A DNA stretch of 64,000 nt from Prolixibacteraceae bacterium. Lineage in GTDB: Bacteria; Bacteroidota; Bacteroidia; Bacteroidales; Prolixibacteraceae. Position numbers and translations under genes: made by a program. Under the pieces are notes generated by a model, which had not been told where the DNA came from, did no database searches, and was given only the letters and a program-made list of their open reading frames with translations. The stretch covers positions 1 through 64,000 of the forward strand of contig DOAQ01000023.1 in the NCBI GenBank assembly GCA_003506435.1, in the 5' to 3' direction. Shown here piece by piece: positions 32,686 to 41,738 of the stretch (its first letter is position 1; every line of letters begins with the position of its first letter).

Positions 32686-35600
32686 ATGAAATTCATTGTA
32701 AACAGAAGAGTATTCATCAGCATGTTGTTTGTCGGGCTTACCCTGATGGGGATTGTCTCGTACAACCAGCTTAAAGTTGAATTATTTCCCAATGTAGAAC
32801 TGCCGTTTTTATATGTGCAGGCATCCTATCAGAGCGAGGTTGATCCGAAGTTCATGGAGAACCAGATCATCATCCCTATCGAAGGAGCCATTGGCACACT
32901 CGAAGGGGTCGAGTCGATCGAATCGAACATTACGGCACGTTCCGGAAACATTGTGGTATATTACCAGAAAGATGTCAACTTTAAATACGCATACCTGAAA
33001 CTTCAGGAAAAAATAAACGGGATACAAAGTTCGCTTCCCGAAGGTGCAAGGGCTTCCGTTAATAAGGTCGATCTGCAACAATTGAACAGTCAGTTCATGG
33101 AATTGCAGGTCAGGGGAAGCGGAGGCATCGACCGGGTGCGGAACATTACTGACCAGGAAATAGCGCCCGACCTTGAGAATATTGACGGAATTGCATCCGT
33201 TAAAGTGTTTGGCGGGCGCGAAAAATCGCTGGAAATAATTCTCGATCCGGGAGCTTGTGAAGCCTATGATATCACGCCCGGCAGGGTGCGAAGTGTTATC
33301 TCGCAAAACTCGCGGGCCCGTACCTATGTCGGAAACCTGAAAGATAAAAATATTCAGTATTTCGTGCATGTTACTTCCGAATACGAAAATGTTACCGATA
33401 TCGAGAACCTGGTGGTTGCTGATGGACCTGTATTGCTGAAAGATATTGCTGAGGTTCATTTCGGAGTGAAAGAAGAAACCAGTTATAGCCGGGTCAACGG
33501 AAAAGATGCAGTAACCATTCAACTGGTTAACGATTCGCAGGCCAACCTCATCGATCTGTCGGACAATACCAAAAAAATTATCGGTCAACTGAATGAAAAG
33601 CTGGGTTACAAAGACATCGAAATTTCGATCCAGAGCAACTCTGCCGAGACGATGGAAAAAAATATTGACCAGATTATTGAACTGGCATTAGTAGGGGGAA
33701 TCCTGGCTATTTTTGTTCTTTGGATATTCCTGAAAAATATCCGGATTGTTGCTTTCATCGCTTTGGCGATACCTATTTCTGTGTACACAGCATTTAACCT
33801 GTTTTATGCATTCGACATTACGCTGAATAGCCTGACACTGGTCGGAATGGCACTTGCCGTGGGTATGTTGCTCGATAACAGCGTGGTGGTACTCGAAAAT
33901 ATTTACAGGCTCTCGGGCAAAGGCTATACCCCGGATATTGCCGTTACACAAGGGTCCAGCGAAGTCTGGCGCTCTATTGTTGCCGCTACAATGACGACTG
34001 TTGCAGTGTTCCTGCCATTCCTCTTTTCAAGTAATCCGCTGATTGAGATGCTTGGCTATAATGTTGGTGTTTCAATTGTTTCTACCTTGCTGGTATCGCT
34101 GGCTGCGGCTCTTTTACTGGTGCCGATGGGAACCTATTACCTGCTGAAACGCTGGAAAAAAGATTCAATTACATTTGAGAAGGTTACTACCAATAATCGG
34201 ATGGTGCAGGTATATATGTTGCTGCTTAAATCGTGTATGAGGAATCCTGCAACAACCATCATCGGGGCAACGGCAGTTTTTTTCATTACCATTTTCATCA
34301 GTCTTGCAGTTAGTGTAAGTTCATTGCAGGAGGTCGAACAAACCGACGTCAGCCTTTATGTGACCATGCCATCAGGCTCATCGCTTGAGAAAACCGATGA
34401 GACGGTTGCCGACATTGAAAGCAAACTGGAAGACCTGGAAGAAAAACTGGATGTTGTCAGTAAAATCGAGGAGGAAGAAGCCATTGTTACCGTCAAACTA
34501 AAAGAGGATTATGAGGATATTGCCGACCGCAATTTTGCTGAAATAAAAGCAGACATTGAAAAAAGGGTCAATTCAGTAAATACTGCGGAAATATCGTTCG
34601 AACAGACGCAAGGCTCCGGTGGTTTTTCTGGCGGAAGCCGTAACTCGATGGGTAATTTCCAGCGCATGATGGGCATCGGGACAGAAGAAGAGAAAATCGT
34701 TTTGAAAGGTCAGGATTTTGCACAGATGCAACAAGTGGCCGAAGATTTTGAATACTATCTCGACGAGTTGGAATCAATTCGCCGGGTGCGGGTCAACGTT
34801 TCGGACAACCGTCCGGAGGTTCACATGATTTTCGACCCGTTGCTGATGACTGAATACAACCTTTCGCTTGCCAACGTTACTTCGGAATTAAATTCATTTC
34901 AAAAGGAAATCAGCACCGGCGTAATGTTTAACCAGGATGTTGATGAATATGAAATCATCATTACGACCAAAGGTATTGACGAAGAGGAAGAACGCAATAT
35001 GGAGGACCTTCGCCGGCTTCAGGTTACCGATGCCAACGATGGGCTTCACGACCTTCAGGATTTTTCCAACCTGGTTTATGCTTCCGGGATGGCAGGTATC
35101 AACCGGGTAAACCAGGAAAAGAGTATTGAAATCACGTACAGCTTTGTGAGTGAAGCCGAAGATTCAAAAGATTTGCTGGAGGCGTACCGTTATGAAATAG
35201 ATGAATTGGTGGCCAGCTATAATCTTCCGTCAGGAGTAGCCGCTGAGGTGGTACACGAAGAAAGCGAACTGGATGACTTTTACTTTCTGATCGGCGCCGC
35301 TGTGTTGCTCATTTTTATGATTCTTGCATCGGTTTTCGAATCGCTGGTAACTCCGTTTGTATTGATGTTTACCATTCCGTTGGCGGGTATCGGCTCATTT
35401 ATGGCGCTTATTTTCACGGGCAACAGCTTGTTGAACGCCAATACACTTACCGGCTTCCTGATATTGATCGGTATTGTGGTAAACAACGGTATTATCCTGA
35501 TTGACTATACCAACATCTTGAGAGAGCGTGGTTTCCGGCGTTCACGGGCTTTGATGACTGCCGGTTTGTCGCGGGTGCGTCCTATCCTGATTACTGCTAT

Positions 35601-37386
35601 CGCTACCATTGTGGCCATGATCCCGCTGGGCATGGGCGATGCCGAATATGTCAGCGTAATCGGGGCTCCGTTTGCCATCATTGTGATCGGTGGACTGGCT
35701 GTCAGTACCCTGTTGACTCTTATTTTCATTCCAACTATGTATTCCGGGCTCGAAAGTTCGCTCGAATGGTTTCGAAATCTCAGTTGGAAACTGAAAATCA
35801 TCCAGTTTAGTATCCTAATTGCCGGTACAGCATACATCTACTTTGAAATAGACTCTGGTCTGTGGCAGGTCATCGATTTTATACTCCTTCTCCTGATAGT
35901 CCCGGGAGCAACATGGTTTGTATTGTCGAGTTTGAAAAAGGCGAAAACCAAGCTTGTTGAAGAAAATGCTCCGATCAGCATTGTTATTCAGAATCTGGTA
36001 AAAATTTACGATCGTCCTGACCGTTTCACCCGCGAATGGAACGGGGGTATCAATATCCGTAAACGGGCCGGACTCGAAAAAGAGTATAAATCAATCCGCG
36101 AATTCGATCACATGATCTGGCAATTGCCACTTTTAGGGTTCTTTATCTATTTCACCTTCTTCTACCTTGAATCGGCGCTTTGGATATTGTTTATGACCGT
36201 GATGGTGTACCTGTACATCAACGGAATGTGGAAACCTTTCAATTATTATCTCAATAATATTGCTGAGGAGAAAAACAAAAGATGGCCGCTGGTCGCTCAA
36301 AGATGGGTACAGTGGACACTGTTCTGGATTTTGCCTTTGCCCGAGCTGTTCATGCTCTGGAAAAACACAAAATCAATTGGTTTATTGGTGACTGTTTTTG
36401 TGTTGTGGTACCTCGCCCTGATCATTTCAGTTACTTCGCGGAAACTATACGAGGAAAAAGTAAATATCGACCGGATCACAGGACGTTTTGGCAATTTGCG
36501 ACGGACTGTATATCGATTGGTAAAACAAATACCGGTTATCGGAAAACGTCGTCAGCCGTTCAAAGCGCTGAACGGAGTTTCTCTGAAAATTGAGACGGGT
36601 ATGTTTGGCTTGCTGGGGCCCAACGGGGCCGGAAAGTCAACCATGATGCGGACTATTTGCGGAATTTTCGAGCAGAGTTATGGTAAAATCTGGATCAACG
36701 GCATCGACACGCAGGAGAAACGCGAAGAATTACAGGGGCTGATTGGTTATCTTCCGCAGGAATTTGGTACCTACGAAAATATGCCGGCTGAAGATTTTCT
36801 CGACTATCAGGCCATATTGAAAGGGTTGACGGATAAAACCGAACGGGAAGAACGGGTCGCCTATGTGCTGAAATCGGTTCACATGTACGACCGGCGACAG
36901 GAAAAAATCGGCTCGTTTTCGGGCGGTATGAAACAGCGTATCGGGATTGCCCAGATTCTGCTTCACCTGCCGAGAATACTGGTGGTTGACGAACCTACGG
37001 CTGGTCTCGACCCGCGCGAACGCATCCGTTTCCGTAATTTGCTGGTTGAACTCAGCCGCGAGCGCATCGTGATTTTCTCGACACACATTATCGAAGATAT
37101 TGCCAGCTCGTGTAACCAGGTTGCCGTGATCAACCGGGGGCGGGTAAAATACACCGGAACGCCGTCAAATATGGTTCATCTGGCCAAGGATTTGGTTTGG
37201 CAATTCGATGTTCCGGCCAAAGATTTTGACAAAATGCCGAATAAGCAAATGGTAATCCACCACATGAGGCAGGAAGATAAAATCAGGGTTCGGATGCTTT
37301 CGAAAACACAACCTGCACCCGATGCAGTTGTCGCAAAACCACTGCTGGAAGATGCCTATTTATGTTTGATTAAAGATTTGAAATAA
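32686..37386 (+). CDS. RND transporter fused in frame to a polytopic linker and an ABC ATPase
   Basis: A single 1566-residue frame. Residues 1 to about 1030 are a full RND pump (MKFIVNRRVFISMLFVGLTL; TM4 LLDNSVVVLENIYR with Asp at about 397; TM10 VNNGIILIDYTNILRERG). Residues about 1030-1270 add some six hydrophobic helices in three pairs (FSILIAGTAYIYFEID; LPLLGFFIYFTFFYLESALW; TKSIGLLVTVFVLWYLALII). Residues about 1285-1510 are a complete ABC ATPase: Walker A GLLGPNGAGKSTMMR (from about 1308), YLPQEFG, signature GSFSGGMKQRIGIAQ, Walker B ILVVDEPTAGLDP, IFSTHIIED. All ATPase motifs are intact. The stop overlaps the next permease start (TAATG). Coupling of gradient- and ATP-driven transport in one chain is inference. 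Confidence 0.95.
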   Translation: MKFIVNRRVFISMLFVGLTLMGIVSYNQLKVELFPNVELPFLYVQASYQSEVDPKFMENQIIIPIEGAIGTLEGVESIESNITARSGNIVVYYQKDVNFKYAYLKLQEKINGIQSSLPEGARASVNKVDLQQLNSQFMELQVRGSGGIDRVRNITDQEIAPDLENIDGIASVKVFGGREKSLEIILDPGACEAYDITPGRVRSVISQNSRARTYVGNLKDKNIQYFVHVTSEYENVTDIENLVVADGPVLLKDIAEVHFGVKEETSYSRVNGKDAVTIQLVNDSQANLIDLSDNTKKIIGQLNEKLGYKDIEISIQSNSAETMEKNIDQIIELALVGGILAIFVLWIFLKNIRIVAFIALAIPISVYTAFNLFYAFDITLNSLTLVGMALAVGMLLDNSVVVLENIYRLSGKGYTPDIAVTQGSSEVWRSIVAATMTTVAVFLPFLFSSNPLIEMLGYNVGVSIVSTLLVSLAAALLLVPMGTYYLLKRWKKDSITFEKVTTNNRMVQVYMLLLKSCMRNPATTIIGATAVFFITIFISLAVSVSSLQEVEQTDVSLYVTMPSGSSLEKTDETVADIESKLEDLEEKLDVVSKIEEEEAIVTVKLKEDYEDIADRNFAEIKADIEKRVNSVNTAEISFEQTQGSGGFSGGSRNSMGNFQRMMGIGTEEEKIVLKGQDFAQMQQVAEDFEYYLDELESIRRVRVNVSDNRPEVHMIFDPLLMTEYNLSLANVTSELNSFQKEISTGVMFNQDVDEYEIIITTKGIDEEEERNMEDLRRLQVTDANDGLHDLQDFSNLVYASGMAGINRVNQEKSIEITYSFVSEAEDSKDLLEAYRYEIDELVASYNLPSGVAAEVVHEESELDDFYFLIGAAVLLIFMILASVFESLVTPFVLMFTIPLAGIGSFMALIFTGNSLLNANTLTGFLILIGIVVNNGIILIDYTNILRERGFRRSRALMTAGLSRVRPILITAIATIVAMIPLGMGDAEYVSVIGAPFAIIVIGGLAVSTLLTLIFIPTMYSGLESSLEWFRNLSWKLKIIQFSILIAGTAYIYFEIDSGLWQVIDFILLLLIVPGATWFVLSSLKKAKTKLVEENAPISIVIQNLVKIYDRPDRFTREWNGGINIRKRAGLEKEYKSIREFDHMIWQLPLLGFFIYFTFFYLESALWILFMTVMVYLYINGMWKPFNYYLNNIAEEKNKRWPLVAQRWVQWTLFWILPLPELFMLWKNTKSIGLLVTVFVLWYLALIISVTSRKLYEEKVNIDRITGRFGNLRRTVYRLVKQIPVIGKRRQPFKALNGVSLKIETGMFGLLGPNGAGKSTMMRTICGIFEQSYGKIWINGIDTQEKREELQGLIGYLPQEFGTYENMPAEDFLDYQAILKGLTDKTEREERVAYVLKSVHMYDRRQEKIGSFSGGMKQRIGIAQILLHLPRILVVDEPTAGLDPRERIRFRNLLVELSRERIVIFSTHIIEDIASSCNQVAVINRGRVKYTGTPSNMVHLAKDLVWQFDVPAKDFDKMPNKQMVIHHMRQEDKIRVRMLSKTQPAPDAVVAKPLLEDAYLCLIKDLK

Positions 37387-38114
37387 TGGAAACAAAAAAT
37401 AAATCACGATTGGCAAATACGCTCCACTTGTTGTGGAAGCTGGTTCGTTACAACATGCGTATTATTTTTGCCAACCGTTTCATCTGGTTTTTTCTGGCCT
37501 CGCTTGGCTTTTTTATATTCATTTCGATTAACTCAACGTTGAACGGCGACAACCTTGACGAGGAGATGGTTTATTATACCCTTATTTTTCCGGGAATTCT
37601 GCTGGTTTTTTATCCGATGAGCTTTGGAATACAAAACGATGTTGACGCGGGTATCCTGGAAATTTTGTTTGGTATTCCCGACTATCGTTACAAAGTATGG
37701 CTGGTACGTATGATCCTTGTATTCATTCTGGTTTTCCTGATCATGTGTGTGTATTCATTTCTGGCAACAATCTTCCTTACCCGGATCAATATTCTGGAAA
37801 TGACCTACCAGGTAATGTATCCGATTCTGTTCATCGGATGCCTGTCGTTCATGTTTTCGAGCCTGATAAAAAACGGCTACGGAACCATGGCGGTTATGGT
37901 TATACTTGGTGTTATATTGATGATTATTAGTGAAGATCTGGTAGAAAATACCCAATGGGATGTATTTCTCAATCCTTTCAATATACCGCGAAACCTGAAT
38001 GAAACTATTTGGGAAGGAATTACGGTGAAGAACAGGGTTTTTCTGTCCGTCAGTTCGTTGATCTTTCTTTTGTACGGGTTATTTAACCTTCAAAAACGGG
38101 AGCGTTTCATTTAA
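37386..38114 (+). CDS. ABC-2-type permease
   Basis: 242 residues with six hydrophobic helices (FIWFFLASLGFFIFISI, MVYYTLIFPGILLVFYPMSF, MILVFILVFLIMCVYSFLAT, YPILFIGCLSFMFSSLI, MAVMVILGVILMIIS, VFLSVSSLIFLLYGLF). The cytoplasmic segment YNMRIIFANRFI is typical of ABC-2 permeases. Its ATG overlaps the stop of the RND-ABC fusion, so it is translated from the same message and should be the membrane partner of the fused ATPase. No soluble domain is attached, in contrast to the permease at 23450. Confidence 0.88.
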   Translation: METKNKSRLANTLHLLWKLVRYNMRIIFANRFIWFFLASLGFFIFISINSTLNGDNLDEEMVYYTLIFPGILLVFYPMSFGIQNDVDAGILEILFGIPDYRYKVWLVRMILVFILVFLIMCVYSFLATIFLTRINILEMTYQVMYPILFIGCLSFMFSSLIKNGYGTMAVMVILGVILMIISEDLVENTQWDVFLNPFNIPRNLNETIWEGITVKNRVFLSVSSLIFLLYGLFNLQKRERFI

Positions 38115-38141
38115 ACTAAAACAAACAAAATACACACAGAG

Positions 38142-38549
38142 ATGAACAACTATTCAAATTTAAGACCTGTAGAAAAATCAATAACGCTGGCAATACCAAC
38201 CCGGGGAAATAAAGTTGACGACCATTTTGGACACTGCGAATATTACACATTAGCAAGTATATCAGCAGAAAAAGAACTCGTCGGAACTGAAGTATTGGAA
38301 TCACCAATCGGGTGTGGTTGTAAATCGGATATTGCAACAACACTGAAAGACAAAAATGTAACATTGATGTTAGCCGGCAATATCGGGCAGGGGGCAATTG
38401 CGAAGCTGAGTGCAGCCGGTATTCAGGTGATTCGGGGATGTAGCGGTTTTGTTGAAAAACTGATAAATGATTATCTCAACGGAAAAATTAAGGACAACGG
38501 CCAAACATGCGCCCAGCATGAGCATGGACACGAATGTTCGCACAATTAG
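38142..38549 (+). CDS. NifX/NifB-type (dinitrogenase Fe-Mo cofactor) domain protein with His/Cys tail
   Basis: 135 residues. TLAIPTRGNKVDDHFGHCEY is the start of the NifX/NafY/MTH1175-like fold, with the conserved HFGHC; IGCGCKSDIATTLKDKNVTL, LAGNIGQGAIAKLSAAGIQV and IRGCSGFVEKLINDYLNGKI complete it. The C-terminal tail CAQHEHGHECSHN is rich in His and Cys and probably binds metal. No nif genes are present, so it is one of the many NifX-like proteins of unknown role. It lies 27 bases after the permease gene. Confidence 0.85.
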   Translation: MNNYSNLRPVEKSITLAIPTRGNKVDDHFGHCEYYTLASISAEKELVGTEVLESPIGCGCKSDIATTLKDKNVTLMLAGNIGQGAIAKLSAAGIQVIRGCSGFVEKLINDYLNGKIKDNGQTCAQHEHGHECSHN

Positions 38550-38613
38550 TTACAGACGATAAAAAAGTTCTTCTATTCCGGGATGTTTTTTCCGTCGGAA
38601 GTTGGTAAATATT

Positions 38614-38621
38614 TATCTTTG
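38614..38621 (+). promoter_or_regulatory. -7 box TATCTTTG for apbE
   Basis: Exact TAnnTTTG match 24 bases before the apbE ATG, so apbE can be transcribed separately from the export operon. Confidence 0.5.
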
Positions 38622-38645
38622 AGTTCCATTTTTCAATAGAAAACG

Positions 38646-39656
38646 ATGAGAATTCATTTATTAATTATTGCTGTATTTCTGGTTTTTGCCTGTTCATGCA
38701 ATCAAAAAAAATCAAGTTACATTACCGATCAGGGGTTTATGTATGGTACGGTTTATACCGTAAAATATGAAAGCCCCGATGGTAAAGATTTGCAAACCGA
38801 AATTGAAACTGAAATGAACAGGGTGAACCAGTCGCTCTCGACTTTCGACAGCCTTTCGATAATTTCAAAGGTAAACAGAAATCAGGAGGTTGAACCCGAC
38901 GATTATTTTCTGACTGTCTTTAATAAAGCCATGGAAGTTTCGGAAATAACGGGCGGGGCTTTCGACATAACCGTTGCACCGATGGTAAATGTTTGGGGCT
39001 TCGGGTTTAAACACAAGGAACAGGTTACCGATGAACTTCTCGATTCGTTAAAAGTTTTGGTTGGTTACAAGAAAATCAGGATTTCGGGGAACAGGGTGAT
39101 CAAAGATCACCCGAATACCATGCTCGATTGCAGCGCCATTGCAAAGGGATATGGTTGCGATGTGGTTGGCAATTTCCTTGCTGCACAAGGCTGTAAAAAC
39201 TATATGGTCGAAATCGGGGGTGAAGTTGTGGCGCACGGAGTTAATGCGAAAGGCAACGACTGGAGTATTGGCGTCAGCAAACCGGTTGACGATCTTTCGC
39301 CGGTCAATCAGGAATTGAAAGCCATTGTTTCGCTGAAAAATAAGGCGTTGGCAACTTCGGGGAACTATCGAAATTTCTATGTTGAAGGCGGGAAAAAATA
39401 TGCCCATACCATCGATCCGAAATCGGGATACCCAATCCAACATTCCCTGCTAAGTTCAACCGTACTGGCTGACGATTGCATGACTGCCGACGCTTTTGCT
39501 ACTGCATTCATGGTTCTGGGCCTTGACGAAGCAAAACGAATTGCCGGTCAGGTGAAAGGACTGGAGGTTTATTTCATTTATTCCGGTGAAGATGGCGAAA
39601 TGAAAACCTGGTTTTCAGATGGTTTCCGCGAAATGCTCGACAAAGAATTGGACTAA
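38646..39656 (+). CDS. apbE: FAD:protein FMN transferase, lipoprotein
   Basis: 336 residues with signal and lipobox (IIAVFLVFACSC). ApbE motifs are present: YGTVYTVKYESPDGKD, DSLSIISKVNRN, GGAFDITVAPMVNVWGFGF, DCSAIAKGYGCDVVGNFL, MVEIGGEVVAHG, ALATSGNYRNFYVEGGKKYA, HTIDPKSGYPIQH and the metal-binding Asp region LADDCMTADAFATAFMVLG. It attaches FMN to Ser/Thr residues of exported or membrane proteins (Rnf, Nqr and relatives). No obvious flavinylation target is encoded nearby. Confidence 0.94.
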   Translation: MRIHLLIIAVFLVFACSCNQKKSSYITDQGFMYGTVYTVKYESPDGKDLQTEIETEMNRVNQSLSTFDSLSIISKVNRNQEVEPDDYFLTVFNKAMEVSEITGGAFDITVAPMVNVWGFGFKHKEQVTDELLDSLKVLVGYKKIRISGNRVIKDHPNTMLDCSAIAKGYGCDVVGNFLAAQGCKNYMVEIGGEVVAHGVNAKGNDWSIGVSKPVDDLSPVNQELKAIVSLKNKALATSGNYRNFYVEGGKKYAHTIDPKSGYPIQHSLLSSTVLADDCMTADAFATAFMVLGLDEAKRIAGQVKGLEVYFIYSGEDGEMKTWFSDGFREMLDKELD

Positions 39657-39668
39657 TCTTCTGTAAGT

Positions 39669-40541
39669 TTATTTCATTCCGATTTTATATACCGATGTTC
39701 GTGCGGTAATAAACAGCGTTTTCCGGTTTTTACCGCCAAAGCAAACATTCGCAGGCCGTTCGGGGACAACTATTTCACCCCGTTTTTTTCCGTCGGGTGC
39801 AAAAACTGAAACGGCACGGTTGGTCAGGTACACGTTCCCTTTTTTATCGATGGTCATTCCATCGGAACCTTCAGGAGCAAAAAAGGTTTTGTCTGCAAGT
39901 GTTCCATTGGCCTCAATCCGGTATTTCCAGGTTTTTCCGTCGGCAATATCGGCCACATAAAGCGTTTTTCCATCGGGAGTTCCGATAATTCCATTCGGCA
40001 TTTTATAATCGTCAATTACCCGGATGAGTTTTCCGTTGGTTTTCAGACAATAAACACCCCGGCAATCTTGTACCTGTGTTTGTCCTTCGGGCCACCATGA
40101 CCGGTGATAATAGCTGTCGGTAAAATAAATGTCACCATTGGGGTGAATCCAAAGATCGTTTGGACCGTTCAAATGTTTTCCGTCATATTGATCAACCAAA
40201 ACAGTTTTGGTGCCATCCATGGCAATTTTAATCAGCTTATTCCGGTAGTCGGCACAGGCTACCAGTTGCCCGTCGGCTGCAAAATACAGACCGTTTGAAC
40301 GTTCTCCGTCTACCTTGAACTCGCGTATGCCGGATTTTTCGTTCCAGATATAAATTTTGTCGTTGGGCTGATCGGTAAAATAAATTTCCCCGTTTTTTGC
40401 AACGGCAGGCCCTTCTGTAAAGGCAAATCCTGACTGTATCTTTTCAAGTTGATTGCCTTTTGCAATCATTGGCAATTCCTGAGCGTTCAACGAAAAGCCA
40501 GGAATCAGAAGTACGAGCAATAAAGTTGCGGGTTTATTCAT
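39669..40541 (-). CDS. SMP-30/gluconolactonase-type exported protein
   Basis: 290 residues with a signal peptide (MNKPATLLLVLLIPGFSLNAQ) and a six-bladed propeller: SGFAFTEGPAVAKNGEIYFT (metal-ligand Glu in FTEGP), GERSNGLYFAADGQLVACAD, GKHLNGPNDLWIHPNGDIYF (ligand Asn and Asp), KMPNGIIGTPDGKTLYVADI, APEGSDGMTIDKKGNVYLTN (ligand Asp in GSDGM). Such enzymes open sugar lactones in the periplasm. It lies four bases downstream of the YeeE gene and is probably cotranscribed; the functional link is unclear. Confidence 0.92.
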   Translation of the reverse strand: MNKPATLLLVLLIPGFSLNAQELPMIAKGNQLEKIQSGFAFTEGPAVAKNGEIYFTDQPNDKIYIWNEKSGIREFKVDGERSNGLYFAADGQLVACADYRNKLIKIAMDGTKTVLVDQYDGKHLNGPNDLWIHPNGDIYFTDSYYHRSWWPEGQTQVQDCRGVYCLKTNGKLIRVIDDYKMPNGIIGTPDGKTLYVADIADGKTWKYRIEANGTLADKTFFAPEGSDGMTIDKKGNVYLTNRAVSVFAPDGKKRGEIVVPERPANVCFGGKNRKTLFITARTSVYKIGMK

Positions 40542-40545
40542 GCCG

Positions 40546-41556
40546 TTATTTTTTTCTGTAAAAAAGCCTTCCGGTGATCAGCAATCCTGCAAAAACAAAT
40601 AGTGCAAAAACAAGACTACTGACGGCTAGTTGCATCCCGCCCGAAATTACATGTCCGCTGGTACATCCTCCAGCCATACGTGCTCCAAAAATCAGGATAA
40701 AACCACCAAAAATTGCCCAGATAATACGCTTCAGAGAAGAAGTTCCCTTGTATTTTTTCCAGTTGTCGTGAATAAGCCTGAGTTTAAATTCTTTTCTGAA
40801 AAGCGAAATTATAATACCCGATACAAAAGCGCCGCCTAAAAACAGGACTTCCCACTGACCTGGTTTTTGTATTTTGGTAAAATAATCGTTATCAGTAGTT
40901 CCGGTTAACCAGTCAGCCAGATAAGGGAACATAGTTGAGGCGCCGATAACCCGGTCGGTGACAGCCGATAAGAATACAACTGCATTCAAAATGGCCAAAG
41001 CGATACCGGCATACAGCCAGGTCATGTCTTTCTTTCTCTCTATTTTATTCAGGATGAAAGCAGTTGCAATAAACACAGCTCCAATTACAAAAACCAGCAG
41101 GTAAAAAACCGTTGGATTACTGCCAAGCAATGAGTTCAGTGAAATACTTCCCAGATCGGGGCCCAATATGGGCTGAACGGATGGCAGAAGAATGGTGTAA
41201 ATTAAACCTCCCAGCAGTCCGCCGATAATTCCCCACAAAGCATCGAGCGAACCTTCGCCCAGCGAAATTGCCATGGTCCCGGGACAATAGCCCAGAATAG
41301 CCATCCCGGTTCCGAAGATTAAACCGCCCAACATGATTCCCCCTAAAATGAAAGGCTTGACATGGTAAGACGCAAAGCCAAGGCCAATTTCCACATTGAT
41401 TAAGATAGCGCCAACACCGATGGCAACGGCAATGGCTTTTGCAACGGTCAGATTTTCGAGAGTGGCCATTCCACTTATCACATTGTACCGGTTAAGCCGG
41501 GCCGATTGCAAGATGGCGCCAAACAGAAAGCCGAGAAGGATAATGAATAATGTCAT
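40546..41556 (-). CDS. YeeE/YedE-family (thiosulfate/sulfur uptake) membrane protein
   Basis: 336 residues with about nine or ten hydrophobic helices arranged as two pseudo-repeats. Each repeat ends in a conserved Cys motif: GTGMAILGYCPGTMAISLGE and GARMAGGCTSGHVISGGMQL. These match TsuA/YeeE-type channels, in which the Cys residues relay thiosulfate across the inner membrane. No TusA-like partner gene follows; the SMP-30 gene does. The start ATG at 41556 faces the sigma gene of the PUL. Confidence 0.9.
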   Translation of the reverse strand: MTLFIILLGFLFGAILQSARLNRYNVISGMATLENLTVAKAIAVAIGVGAILINVEIGLGFASYHVKPFILGGIMLGGLIFGTGMAILGYCPGTMAISLGEGSLDALWGIIGGLLGGLIYTILLPSVQPILGPDLGSISLNSLLGSNPTVFYLLVFVIGAVFIATAFILNKIERKKDMTWLYAGIALAILNAVVFLSAVTDRVIGASTMFPYLADWLTGTTDNDYFTKIQKPGQWEVLFLGGAFVSGIIISLFRKEFKLRLIHDNWKKYKGTSSLKRIIWAIFGGFILIFGARMAGGCTSGHVISGGMQLAVSSLVFALFVFAGLLITGRLFYRKK

Positions 41557-41700
41557 GATTCGTCAGTTTAGTATATAATTCAGTATGCCAAAATAATGAT
41601 AATCCTTTAAAATCAGTGCGATTTGAATCACTTTGTTTCGGAATAGAATTTCAGGAATGAACAGGAGGCATTCGGTTTAAATATGTTTTGCAAGTGCTGA

Positions 41701-41733
41701 TTGTAGAAAAGTCGTCTAAAAAGTTTATTTTCG
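41701..41733 (+). promoter_or_regulatory. Left copy of a 33-bp direct repeat; possible PUL sigma promoter or att-like end
   Basis: TTG, three variable bases, AAAAGTCGTC, two variable bases, then AAAAGTTTATTTTCG. The right copy at 55720-55752 differs only at those five variable bases. TTG and TATTTTCG are 22 bases apart, so it may be a promoter (near TTTG/TAnnTTTG), or an end of an inserted block. It ends five bases before the sigma ATG at 41739. Confidence 0.6.
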
Positions 41734-41738
41734 GGGCG

